In this document: piece by piece, positions 1-11,100 of the stretch | Layout of the letters: every line of letters begins with the position of its first letter | How positions within the stretch are numbered: the stretch's first letter is position 1 | Made by a program: the position numbers and the translations under genes | NCBI GenBank assembly: GCA_030063045.1 | Contig: JAQSEB010000066.1 | Span: 372,001 to 436,000 of the forward strand | DNA from: Pratylenchus scribneri | Lineage: Eukaryota > Nematoda > Chromadorea > Rhabditida > Pratylenchidae | Direction: 5' to 3' | DNA: 64,000 bases | Notes under the pieces: generated by a model | Told to the model about the DNA's origin: nothing | Databases searched by the model: none | Seen by the model: the letters and a program-made list of their open reading frames with translations, nothing else

Positions 1-720
1 CTTACCCCATTGTTCTCTTCCTAATTCGCCTACTCATCCACGCCTCGGTGCCCAGGTTGCTTTGCCATGCATTTCCTTACCCCATTGTTCTCTTCCTAAT
101 TCGCCTACTCATCCACGCCTCGGTGCCCAGGTTGCCTTGCCATGCATTTCCTTACCCCATTGTTCTCTTCCTAATTCGCCTACTCATCCACGCCTCGGTG
201 CCCAGGTTGCCTTGCCATGCATTTCCTTACCCTATTGTTCTCTTCCTAATTCGCCTACTCATCCACGCCTCGGTGCCCAGGTTGCCTTGCCATGCATTTC
301 CTTACCCCATTGTTCTCTTCCTAATTCGCCTACTCATCCACGCCTCGGTGCCCAGGTTGCCTTGCCATGCATTTCCTTACCCCATTGTTCTCTTCCTAAT
401 TCGCCTACTCATCCACGCCTCGGTGCCCAGGTTGCCTTGCCATGCATTTCCTTACCCCATTGTTCTCTTCCTAATTCGCCTACTCATCCACGCCTCGGTG
501 CCCAGGTTGCCTTGCCATGCATTTCCTTACCCTATTGTTCTCTTCCTAATTCGCCTACTCATCCACGCCTCGGTGCCCAGGTTGCTTTGCCATGCATTTC
601 CTTACCCCATTGTTCTCTTCCTAATTCGCCTACTCATCCACGCCTCGGTGCCCAGGTTGCCTTGCCATGCATTTCCTTACCCTATTGTTCTCTTCCTAAT
701 TCGCCTACTCATCCACGCCT
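1..720. repeat. 75-bp minisatellite, about 9.6 copies
   Basis: A tandem repeat with a 75-bp period (for example, the GCCATGCATTT word recurs at 64 and 139). Units differ by single substitutions such as CCCCATTG/CCCTATTG and GGTTGCT/GGTTGCC. The array begins outside the window. Because 75 is a multiple of three, two forward frames stay open across the array, but the translated peptide has no recognisable family and I treat it as non-coding. Confidence 0.95.
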
Positions 721-1270
721 CAAAATATATCGAATTACAAAAGTTAAAAACAGAAATAATTGAAAAAGTGACAATTATAAATAATTCAATATTCATATAT
801 TCACTTTTGTCTTCGACAGATTTGCCATAATTAAAATATTTGAAAATTGTTCATATAATGTAATTTGAGACCCAATTATTCATTTTCCTTATTTTATGTT
901 TATAAAGAGCAAAGCATCTAAACACTAATCTAATCGGGGTGGGCTCGGTTCCCTTTGTTTATCCCTTGACAGAAATCCCATCCGATTGCCGAATTGGCGT
1001 GGCTCTTTCTTCTATTTTTTGAATTGGCTCAGCTCTATTGCTTGGAATTTGCTTGCCGTCCACTTGTTGCCGTCCACTTGTGCATTGGTTGGCCGTTTCA
1101 CTTGGCCTCTTCGCCTCGCCTTGGATTAATCAGGCCAAATAATCTTGGCTGATGAGCTTTCTCTTTCCTTTATTTTGTAGATGGCTCATTCTCTTCATTG
1201 GTTCTTTGTTGGCTCCATTCGATGCCGGATCAGATGAGAATGTTGGCTGCTCACGCCCCTTTTTGAGGAG
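721..1270. other. Non-coding stretch between minisatellite and hAT element
   Basis: AT-rich sequence, then a C/T-rich segment (about 930-1250) with short imperfect repeats such as TTGCCGTCCACTTG (twice near 1054-1080). I see no convincing exon. Confidence 0.5.
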
Positions 1271-1278
1271 CTATAAAT

Positions 1279-2927
1279 CAGAGATTGGTAGACCCTGGAT
1301 TTTCGAACTTGACCTTGACCTTGACTTGACCTGGACTTCAAATTTCCAACTTGACTTGATCCTTGACTTGACCTGGCCTTAGGTCAAGTCAAGGTCAAGG
1401 TCAAGCAATTTCCTTGACCTTTTTCTTGACCTCAAGTTCCAACTTGACCTTTTAAAATTCGCCATTTTCAAAGTATAAAATCATTTTTATTTAAAAGAAA
1501 TATGCATTATAATAATAAAATTGTGATCATTCATAATATCATTCTGAAAGGAAATATTTTTTGTTCAAATGGATAAATAATTTTTGGTTCAATAATTCAG
1601 GATGGTTTGGGTGTGAGAGACATTTGAAGGGTAGAGGTTGGGAAGGGTACAATCATAAATTGTAAAAATGATTAGAAAAATATTTATTCTAAATACTTAT
1701 TTTGAGTCTTTCTCGGCTATTCAGAAGCCGATTTTTAATCAGTAATCACTTCCTTTTCCTTATACTTTATTAATCATGGAATGGTTCCTAGTTTTGGGCC
1801 TTAGAAAGATATTATAAAGATCCTAGGATAATGATGAGCCAACCTTAATGAGTAATTAAGGGAAATTAAGCCCATATCCAGGAATTTTCTATGGATGAGG
1901 GGAAGGAGATGGATTTTTCAATGGAGTGGGTTTGTGGGTAATTATTTTCTGCCCCGCAAGATTGAATTTTGTGGAAAAAAGTATAGCGGGATAAAAATTT
2001 GCATTCGAAAAGGGACCCGGACTGAGAAAAATTATCAAATAATAGCACCGACAGGGAGAAAAATTAGCCAAAAATATCCCCGTAGGGAGAAAATTTGGCC
2101 AAAATGGTCCGGCAGGGAAAAATTTCTTCCTTTTTGGGAGGAGGTGGGGAAGAGGGATTCCACATATAAGGGGTTATCGGCCTAATGGATGGGAGAATTC
2201 TCCGTTCAATCCCATGACCCCTTTTGAAATCTGCTGTATGTGGATGTGGACTGGATATGGGAGTGCACGATATGATTTTTGGGGATGTTTAAAATCTCTC
2301 AGAAATAACCAGTGCTGTGCCCGGCTCCGACTTAAGCTCCGGCTCCGCTCCGGAGCCGGAGCTGGAGCTAAGAATTATGAAAAGCACAGCTCTGGAAATA
2401 ACCAACAAATACAATTCTTTAAGGGAAATAAACAAATTAAATTCTTCCAATTCTGACCAATCCATATTCAAATCAAATTGGAATGGTATCTCGCTGTTTA
2501 ATGCGAAATAGGATTGGATGGTTTTCAATAAAATTTTTTTTGAATTCTACCTTTTTGCTTCTTAGGCCAAAATTTTAACGAAAATTCCTTGCTTGAGAAT
2601 AAAATTTGGTCAAAAATTGCCCTGCAGCGAAAAAATTTAACCAAAATTGTTTTTCAGGGAAAAATTTTAATTTCATTTTATTTCATTCACCCCAAAAATG
2701 CTCCAAAATTTGGTATATTTGCCCAAAAAATTGGGTCAAGTTAGGACCTTGAAGTCAAGGAAAAGGTCAAGGAAAAGTGCTTGATCTTGACCTGAGCTTT
2801 TCCAACTTGACTTGATCCTTGACTTGACCTGAACCCTAATTTTCTAGCTTGACTTGACCTTGACCTTGAGGTCAAGGTCAAGGTCAACCTTGAGGTCAAG
2901 CTCTAACTTGAGGTCTACCAATCTCTG
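1279..2927 (+). mobile_element. Non-autonomous hAT-like element, copy 1
   Basis: The ends are inverted repeats: CAGAGATTGGTAGACC at 1279 and its complement ending at 2927. The element is flanked by a perfect 8-bp duplication CTATAAAT (1271-1278 and 2928-2935). An 8-bp duplication with CAGRG-type termini is the hAT signature. The subterminal regions are arrays of AAGGTCAAGGTC / GACCTTGACC words. The interior has repeated modules of the form GGGAGAAAATTTGGCCAAAA. No transposase is encoded, so it would depend on an enzyme from elsewhere. Small ORFs inside are chance readings of repeats. A second copy lies inverted at 4501-18258. Confidence 0.9.
2310..2394. mobile_element. 85-bp miniature hAT-like element nested in copy 1
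   Basis: Termini are CAGTGCTGTGC and GCACAGCTCTG, flanked by a perfect 8-bp duplication GAAATAAC (2302-2309 and 2395-2402). The centre is GC-rich and almost palindromic (CTCCGGCTCCG...CGGAGCCGGAG). The same insertion sits at 17141-17225 in the other copy, so it entered an ancestor of both. Confidence 0.85.
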
Positions 2928-2935
2928 CTATAAAT

Positions 2936-4492
2936 ATCGTTCCCCTTTACCCTTTTTCTTGTTGGAATCCCATCTTTCCTTCCCCCCATTGCTGTCATTT
3001 TTCAACATCTATTTTGGCCCCAAATAAATATTTGATCGCCGTTCATTCAAATTTGTTATTGGGTTCAATTTTGATTCTGGCCTTGGGGTTTTCTCTTTCA
3101 GGTTCGTCCATCCGTCCTGTCGGGGCGTTGTCGTGGACATTTGGATCCGTCTGCCGCTGCCTTTGCTGTGGACATCCGTTCGATTCCGGTCTGGCTGCCG
3201 TTTGCCTTGCCGTGGATCATTTTCTTCATTTGGTTTTGTCCATCCGTCCTGTCGGGGCGTTGTCGTGGACTTTGGTTGCGTTGGCCCATCCTCCTCTCCG
3301 GATGTGTCGTCAACAACTTTGACGAAGTAAGCATAACACCATTGACCTGAAAAAAAGAAGGTGAAGGATTACAAACAAAAACAAAATCATTAGATGAAGT
3401 TAATTTAATAAATGAGCAAATTTTGAAAAATAATAAAAGTAAACGACTGTTCCAAAGCACGAATCAGCCACCAAAATTGGCATTCTGAAGGCTAATAGAC
3501 CGTAAAATTTGTTGGCAAATTAAAAAGAAAAAATTGATGAAATTATTTGAATATTCCATTCCAAACTATAAAATTATACAAAATTTGCAAAAAGAAAATT
3601 CATTTAAGAGGATTTCAGCTTTTTTTAAATTATAACCTTTTAATAATATTTAAATAATTTAAAAATTTTATTCGACTTTGAATTTTCAATTATATTAAAT
3701 AAATATACATAACATAAAGTTTGTTCTCTTCCTTCTCCTCCCTTTGACACGGGGTTGGAGCTCGAGGCATTCCCTCGATGTTTGCCCAGTGGAATGGAAA
3801 ATGGTGGGTGGAGCCGGCAAGGAATTTGGCGAAGATGATTTATTATTAATGGGAGAGACAGCCGTGGGCAATTTCATAAAGCACACTTCGGGCAGACGAA
3901 TTCGTTGGAAAACCAGCAGAATCAAATCTGAAAAGAAGTGAATAAAATTTTGCATTGAAAATTTGCTTAACTTGATTTAGGACAATTTGAAAAAAATATT
4001 GACTCAATTATGTTGATTTTTCCCTAGGCTAAGAGATCATTAAAAGTTGAATAAAAGTTAAAAATGTAAAAAATTTAGATATAAAGGAAAAACTTATGCT
4101 GTATTAATTGTAATTTTTTATGAAATTTGATTTAATTTTTTAATTTTTTGATTATAAAATGATTGAAAAATATTTTTTATTCTTATAATTTTATGCTAAT
4201 AATTACAATGAAGATATAGTCCACACCTTATTGAAAAATAAGGATTATGTGCGTGAAAAAAAAAGAATGATTTTGAATTTGTTAAAAAACTATAAAGCAG
4301 ATAATAAGTAAATATTAATTTGTTAATTATTAGAATATTTTTGGCCAAGATTTAATCATATTTCTCTAGGCAAACAGCCAATTATAAAATTAAAAATATA
4401 TTATCAGGATTAAAGAATAAAAGTTTAAGTGCAATGAAAAGTTGTTGCCAAATTAAATTTTATTTCTAGTTTTTAATAATTAGAAATTTAAT
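2936..4492. other. Intergenic sequence with a GC-rich 33-bp duplication and one small ORF
   Basis: An identical 33-bp segment occurs at 3106-3138 and 3239-3271 within an unusually GC-rich patch (about 3100-3330). A 65-codon open frame at 3744-3941 (+) ends in a basic run (KTSRIKSEKK) and could be a last exon, but matches nothing I recognise. The rest is AT-rich with no visible gene. Confidence 0.5.
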
Positions 4493-5252
4493 ATGAATAT
4501 CAGACATTGGTAGACCTCAAGTTAGAGCTTGACCTCAAGGTTGACCTTGACCTTGACCTCAAGGTCAAGGTCAAGTCAAGCTAGAAAATTAGGGTTCAGG
4601 TCAAGTCAAGGATCAAGTCAAGTTGGAAAAGCTCAGGTCAAGATCAAGCACTTTTCCTTGACCTTTTCCTTGACCTCAAGGTTGACCTTGACCTTGACCT
4701 CAAGGTCAAGGTCAAGTCAAGCTAAAAATTCAAGGCCCAGGTCAAGTCAAGATCAAGTCAAGTTGGAAAAGCTCAGGTCAAGATCAAGCACTTTTCCTTG
4801 ACCTTTACCTTGACCTCAAGGTTGACCTTGACCTTGACCTCAAGGTCAAGGTCAAGTCAAGCTAGAAAATTAGGGTTCAGGTCAAGTCAAGGATCAAGTC
4901 AAGTTGGAAAAGCTCAGGTCAAGATCAAGCACTTTTCCTTGACCTTTTCCTTGACCTCAAGGTCCTAACTTGACCCAATTTTTTGGGCAAATATACCAAA
5001 TTTTGGAGCATTTTTGGGGTGAATGAAATAAAATGAAATTAAAATTTTTCCCTGAAAAACAATTTTGGTTAAATTTTTTCGCTGCAGGGCAATTTTTGAC
5101 CAAATTTTATTCTCAAGCAAGGAATTTTCGTTAAAATTTTGGCCTAAGAAGCAAAAAGGTAGAATTCAAAAAAAATTTTATTGAAAACCATCCAATCCTA
5201 TTTCGCATTAAACAGCGAGATACCATTCCAATTTGATTTGAATATGGATTGG

Positions 5253-5845
5253 TGTCGCAAAGCGACTCGGATCTGGACAATCCGAGGGAAGCAGCGGGGA
5301 TGAGGAAGAGGAAAAGCCGAGGGGAGGGGGCCGCGATCAATGAAGTGGAGTGTAGCGAAAGGGCAGAATGGGAAGGGGCGCTTATCAGACGACTACAAAC
5401 AACTACAAATCGAGGGGCAGCAAATTAACTTTTTCAATGAAATGGGATGCAAAATTGGGCAAAATGGTCAACAAAATGATTTCAATGAATTTGGATGGGC
5501 CGATGTTGATCAACCAAAATGAAGTGCATGTGAATGCTCATCCATGGAAATTTGAGGGAAAATGGCAAAAACGAGGAAAAAAGAAGGGATGTCAAAGACA
5601 AATTTCCATCCTTCGATGAATTTTTGATATTTTTGTGCCATTTTTTGATCCCAAACACATTTTTATCACCGATGGTGTTTGTACACTACAAATTCCCCTC
5701 CATCCCCACTACAAATTGTCCCTATTTAAACCATGCCCCAACTCCCATTTTCCTCAGACAGCCGCTTACAAATAAATCTTTAAAAACCATCTCAAATCTT
5801 TTCCTTTGCTCAACAACAACACATATCCTGAAAAGGATCTCTACA
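5253..5845 (+). repeat. 5' LTR of the BEL/Pao element
   Basis: 593 bp, starting TGTCGCAAAG and ending GATCTCTACA. A TATA-like TATTTAAAC lies near 5722 and an AATAAA signal at 5771-5776, placing transcription start and polyadenylation in the last quarter. A short inverted repeat (CGGAT...ATCCG) sits at the 5' edge. It matches 16482-17074 with no mismatch I can find. Confidence 0.95.
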
Positions 5846-5846
5846 T

Positions 5847-5865
5847 TGGTGGCCCCAACGAGGAC
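5847..5865 (+). other. Primer-binding site
   Basis: TGGTGGCCCCAACGAGGAC begins one base after the LTR. A TGG start complementary to a tRNA CCA end is expected for reverse-transcription priming. I cannot assign the tRNA without a tRNA set from this species. Confidence 0.75.
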
Positions 5866-6062
5866 AGCAAAGGACTTGCATTTGGCATTCAAGGCTCAGG
5901 CTCAAGGCATTCAATTGGCAAACAAAAAGGCATTCATTGGCAAACAAGGCTCTTCAAAACACACATTTCATTGCATTGACGCAGGAGGATCGGCGTTCAC
6001 TTGGACTCAACCCAAAAGGCAAACAAATTGGCACGCATTTGGAATCATTCCCAAAAGGAAAA

Positions 6063-6068
6063 GTAAGT
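6063..6068 (+). promoter_or_regulatory. Leader splice donor of the retroelement
   Basis: A GTAAGT donor follows ...AAAAGGAAAA. The last leader base is A (6062). Candidate acceptors at 6218-6219 and 6520-6521 are each followed by TG, so either join creates an ATG in frame with the downstream ORF. Confidence 0.6.
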
Positions 6069-6219
6069 ATTACAATTGTAAAACAGTGAATAAAACACTC
6101 AAAAATAAACAATAAATTCTGAAAAAGAATTTTGAAAAGAAAATTCAAAGAATTTTCAAATTTGAAAGAAAAATAAAGGAAATTTAAAAAATTTTTCTTT
6201 TAATTTTCAATTATTAAAG

Positions 6220-6455
6220 TGTCAAAAGTGACCAAGCCAAAAAGTGGGCCCAAAATAGTGCCCAAACCTCCGGCATTTGCTCCCACGCCGGAAAAAATTA
6301 TTGAACGGGCGCAACATATTGTTCGTTGCCAACGCACCTACACTCGCCACCTATATTTTGGCAAAGTGAAAGCGGAAATAGACCGCCAACTAAAAGAAAT
6401 ATCAAAAGAAGAAGGGAAAGGGATCAAATATATATTAACAAATTATTCTTTGTAA
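6220..6455 (+). CDS. Retroelement accessory ORF 1 (about 77 aa, start made by splicing)
   Basis: No genomic ATG opens this frame. Joining the leader exon, whose last base is A at 6062, to an acceptor AG at 6218-6219 creates an ATG, after which the frame runs to a stop at 6453-6455. The product is small and basic, with a proline-rich start (KPKSGPKIVPKPPAFAP) and a charged helix-like end. The acceptor (ATTAAAG) is weaker than the nematode consensus. A GTAAAC donor at 6452 does not restore the frame of the next ORF, so this looks like a stand-alone product. I recognise no family. It precedes gag, where BEL/Pao elements normally carry only leader sequence. Confidence 0.45.
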
Positions 6456-6521
6456 ACGCTCAAGTTTTTTGAAAAAAGAAAAATAAATAAAAAAAAAAAA
6501 TTTTTTTTATTTATTTTTTAG

Positions 6522-7388
6522 TGACCGAAGAATACGACATCCACAACCCGGACCCCTACAAGGCGGTTGACAAATTGTTCGTGGCACCAACAGTGCTGCC
6601 AGTCAAAAGGAAGAGTGAAACTCCCCCCAACGGCGGGAAAGCAAAGCTGACAAAAACTGTGCAGGCAGTGAACAAGGAAGCAACCAATTCAATCCAAGTC
6701 AATCCACCGCCCAGCAAGGAGGCCAATCCAATCCAAGTTCCGCCAAAAGCAATAAAAGGGGCAGCTCAGGTCATCTTAAATCGCGCCATTAAGGCAATAA
6801 TAAAAAACCTCCAGGAGAATTTGGAGAAGGACGCCATTGAGGCCCAAGCCGCACTCAATCAAAAAGCAAATTTGCCTCAGGACGGCATTGAAACGGACAA
6901 CTTTTTCGATAACTTCCAACCAAACGAAAACTTGGAATTTTTGAACAAAATTGGAAATTTGCAAACCGAATCAGGTACAAATCACATATTTTTTCTTTGA
7001 AAAAGCAATTCTTTTTCCAGCTGAGCTCATTGAAATTGGCCGAAAGGAGGCCTACAACGCACTCACAAAGAAGTTGCACACAATTGAAACAAAGACGGCC
7101 CAGGCCCTGGACGCACTTGGCAAAGCGGAACGAGCTTCCATATTCAATCAGAAAATTGTGGACCAAATTACCAAAGTGGTGGACGGCCCCAGCTCAAATA
7201 CACGTGCCGCAACCCAAACAATCAACTATTGCGTGAAGAAGTTCAGCGAGAACCTACAGCATCACTCACGCTTTCTTTCGGGCCAGAAGCGCACAATTCA
7301 GTTCATTCGAAAGCAGTTTGACTTGCCCAAAATTGAGAAAGAAGAGGAAGTGAAGAAACCAAGCGAGGACGCACCAATCACACAATAA
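6522..7388 (+). CDS. Retroelement accessory ORF 2 (two exons, about 274 aa)
   Basis: The exons are 6522-6974 and 7021-7388. The 46-nt intron has a GTACAA donor and a strong CTTTTTCCAG acceptor and keeps the frame. The first exon follows a T-rich TTTTTTAG acceptor and begins TG, so joining to the leader A (6062) would create its ATG. The protein is hydrophilic: a lysine/proline-rich N-terminal third (VKRKSE near residue 30), a predicted helical middle with alternating Ala/Leu/Ile, and a coiled-coil-like second exon ending in a charged EEEVKKPSE tail. Its base composition is more GC-rich than gag-pol, which may indicate a separate origin. It shows no gag, protease or glycoprotein motif. The function is unknown. 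It may be regulatory or structural, analogous to complex-retrovirus accessory genes only in position. Confidence 0.55.
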
Positions 7389-7647
7389 ATTGAAATAAAC
7401 AAATTTGTGATATTTTTCGTGATTGCGCACATTTCATAGGCAAATAATCAGTTAATAAAAAATATTTTGTAAAAGTCAAAGGGAAATTCAATTCGAGGGA
7501 ATAAAAATAAAATTCGAGGGAAATCAATTGGTAAATATTTCGGTTTCAAATTTCGTAAAAATATTTTGAACTTCAAAACTTTTTCATCCTTCAACAAAAC
7601 CCAAATCCTCAACTAACCCAAACTTTGTTTTTGAATTTGTTGAATAA

Positions 7648-8136
7648 ATTGCCAAACTGTGTCCTCAACTTCCATTCAACCAAAATCCAGAAAATTTAAC
7701 CCCAATTGTTGAAAATTTTGAACCCATTGAATTCGTTGAAGAACCAATAGTAGAAAGTTTAAATATTCAAGGATTGGACTTCAACATTTTTGCAACATTC
7801 AGTCTTGAACAAAAATACAATAAATTCAAATTTGACGTCTTATATTCAATCGAACTTTCCAACCGAGCAGTCCAATACTTGGGAGCCAGAAGAGAAATCA
7901 TAACAAATTGTTTGGAAAGTTTTCTATTGGATTCAGTCGAATTCTGCACAAATACATTTCATATCTTCCAAAACCGGCGATTCAAAACAAAATTAATTAA
8001 CTTCATTTTATATTTAGCTAAAAGAAATAATAAACTTTTAAGAAAGGAAATTGCTTCAGAAATAAAGTACAATTCAAATTATATTGACTTTCTTGAGCCA
8101 GAAATAGAAAGGCACAGCACATATTATTTTTATTAA
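7648..8136 (+). CDS. Retroelement accessory ORF 3, open but without ATG
   Basis: An open frame of about 162 codons ends 28 bp before the gag ATG and contains no ATG anywhere. The N-terminal part is acidic (FEPIEFVEEPIVES). The rest mixes hydrophobic and basic residues and ends IERHSTYYFY. Its length and composition look coding. Expression would require splicing from an upstream exon or a non-AUG start. A weak acceptor (AATCCAG at 7684-7690) lies inside it. It could also be the remnant of a longer protein. No family recognised. Confidence 0.4.
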   Translation: MAKLCPQLPFNQNPENLTPIVENFEPIEFVEEPIVESLNIQGLDFNIFATFSLEQKYNKFKFDVLYSIELSNRAVQYLGARREIITNCLESFLLDSVEFCTNTFHIFQNRRFKTKLINFILYLAKRNNKLLRKEIASEIKYNSNYIDFLEPEIERHSTYYFY

Positions 8137-8163
8137 AAGAATTTAAAGCGGGAAAAAATAAAA

Positions 8164-11100
8164 ATGTCTTATATTCTGCAAGCGCAAATTTCCCAGTATT
8201 TAAAAAATGCCAAAAAATTAAAAGAAACCAAATTATTAAAATTCAAATATGACAAAGAAATCAGCGATGAAGAAAATTATGCCATTTGTGAGGCTGCGTA
8301 TCACCGCACTTTAAAAGAATTATCCACCGCTGAAAACATTCAAGTGGGAATAAATCAAGCCGTTGATTCATGGCAAGAAATAATAAGAAGATTAGGCAAG
8401 GAAGATAGAGAAGAAGAAATGGAAGAATTCAAAAATTTTGAAATCAATGAAAAGTTGTCAGAATGCCGAGAAGCAATTGAAGATAAAATAAATGAATATA
8501 AAGACCTAGAAACTGAATTACAGGCACTCACAAAAGTCGCCCAATCAAAGGCGCAAAGAGCTGAAAGAGCAGAAATGAGACAGCACAGAAAAGACATGAA
8601 TGAAACCACAACCACAGAAAATGCCGAGCCAACCACACCAAAACCAACTTTATCACTTTATCATTTGCCAACTTTAGAAATTAAACCCTTCAAAGGGGAA
8701 AGAAGAAATTGGCCAGCCTTCAAGGAGGCCTTTATGACAGCAATTGATGCAAAACCGGGCACCAGACCCGAAAAATTAAATTTGTTGAGATCCCTACTTG
8801 TTGGGGAACCCGAAACATTAATTGCTGGAATGAAATTAACAGAAGGAAATTATAGTGCCGCATTAAAATTATTGGAAGACACCTATGGTGAAAGCGAAGC
8901 CTACATCCGAACATTGCATTCAGAACTAGCCAATCTGAAAAAATGCTTCAATTTGGAAGACACCAGGAAATTTATGCTTGAGCTTGAGAGAATAGCCAGA
9001 GAGATGGAAACAGCAGGAGAGGACATTGAAGGTCCATCCATTTATTTGCATTTGGAGAAAAAATTAAATAAAAATTTTCTGAGAAATATTTTGCAAGCCA
9101 AGAGGGAGGTAATTGCAAAAAAGCAAACATGGAATACAACAACATTCCGAGAATGTTTGAAAAATTCTGTAAATCAAGAATCGGCAATCAAAGAAGTGAT
9201 GGAAGAATATGGATTTGAAAAGAAAAATAAGCCATTTCCATCCACATCTCAGAAAAATCCAAATCAGCAGAGAAATTATTATTCCCAAAATGCAGTGGCG
9301 ACTTCAAATCAAAATGATTCCGGAAAAATGAATCAAAAGGGCAAGAATAAGTCCCAAAATAATAAGGGCAACAATAAGACCCAAAGGGGTGATCCCCCTA
9401 AAGGCAAGAATCAGCTCCAAAACAAAAATAATTCACAAAGTGAAAGAAAAGGACCCATCTGTCCATTTTGCCAAGAAGGCCATTGGCCTCAATATTGTGA
9501 AAAGTTCAAAACTCCATATGAGAGAACATGTATTGCCCGAGAAAAAAGATTATGCTTTCGTTGTTTGAAAAGCAATCACATGGCCAATGAGTGCCAAAAC
9601 CCAGCAAAATGCTATAATTGCAAAAAGTTGCATCCAACCGCATTCTGCAGGAACCGAGGACGAAAATCGCCTCAACAAATGAACAATGTGTTCGAATCGA
9701 ATCAACAAAATGATTCACAAAGTGGTTCAACACAAAATGAAGAAGGGCAAAAAGAAATTAAAAGGCAAAATGGGAACCTTATGTGTTCCATCAACGAAAG
9801 AAAACCAAATAGCACAGTTCTTTTGATGACGACAGAATGCAAAGTTTTCAATCCAAGGGATCCAAGTAAAACTGCAATGGCCAAAATATTCATTGACGGA
9901 GGTGCCCAAAAATCCTTCGTGACAAAAGAAATGTCCAAGCGAATAAACCTTCCAATACTTGATCAAGAAGAATGTGACTTGACAAGTTTTGGTGAAACGG
10001 AAGCAAAAACCTACCAAACGGAAGTTGTCCGCATTGGAATTGAGGGTCCAAATAAAGAAAAATTGATATTCACTTTGAACAATGTAAAATTTATTGTAAA
10101 CGCGATGCCAATAATGATTGCATCCGAACTTGATGAACAATATTTGCAGCAGAAAAAGTTGAAAATGCCAGACAAAATTGAAACCCCAGACATATTATTG
10201 GGGATGGATGTTTATCAAGAGCTGAAAATCCGAGAAGAATACACACTTCCGAGTGGATTCAGCATAACCAGTTCCCGAATTGGAAATATAATAAGTGGAA
10301 AAGGTCAAATTGAAGGGAACAATTATAAAACAAGCCAAATCACATATTTAATGAGCGCACAAATGAATCAAATAATTAATGAAGAGGACATAAATCTCGA
10401 AGAAAAATTAAGCTCATTTTTTGGCCTAAACGTCATTGGAATGGACGATACTTTAGAGCCAGAGGATCGCGATGAAATAATGCGAATCTTCAAAAGGAAT
10501 ATAACCTTCATTGAAGGCAGATACCAAATTGGAATTCCATTCAATGAGAAAATAAAGGAATTGCCAACAAATTTCCGCCAAGCAAAGGCTCGTCTTGCCG
10601 GATTAATGAAAAAGTTGAAACAAATGGACCTCACCCAAAAATATGATGACATAATCAAAGAGCAAGAAAAAGATGGAATAATTGAAAGGGTCCATGATCC
10701 ATCACAAGCTTCGGGTCCAATACATTATTTACCTCACAAAGCAGTCATACGAATGGACAAAGCAACCACAAAAATAAGAATCGTGATGGATCCATCTGCC
10801 AAGCCAAAAGGAATGCAAAATGCACCTTCATTAAATGACTGCATATACCCAGGACCATTATTGTTAAAAGAATTAGTCGGAATTCTCTTGAGATTCCGCA
10901 CAATGAAAGAAGTCATTTTGGCAGATATTCAAAAAGCATTTTTGCAAATCGCAGTTCGCGAGCAAGACAGAGACTGCACCAGATTTTTATGGTTTGAAAA
11001 CCCAGAATCAATTGATCCAAATGAAATATATCAATTGAAAAATATTGTTTACCGATTCACAAGAGTGAGTTTCGGTTTGACAGTCTCACCATTTCTATTG

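Noticed and set aside
48..830. 260-codon ORF as a protein-coding gene
   Set aside because: It is a reading of the 75-bp tandem repeat, another frame is equally open, and no domain is present.
1895..2528. Several ORFs of 60-96 codons in the hAT-like element
   Set aside because: They read repeat modules and palindromes, and the inverted copy at 17.1-17.7 kb gives the same shadows.
5340..5619. ORFs inside the 5' LTR (also at 16569-16848)
   Set aside because: Identical in both LTRs simply because the LTRs are identical; no domain. The 5' copy also contains promoter-like and polyadenylation signals.
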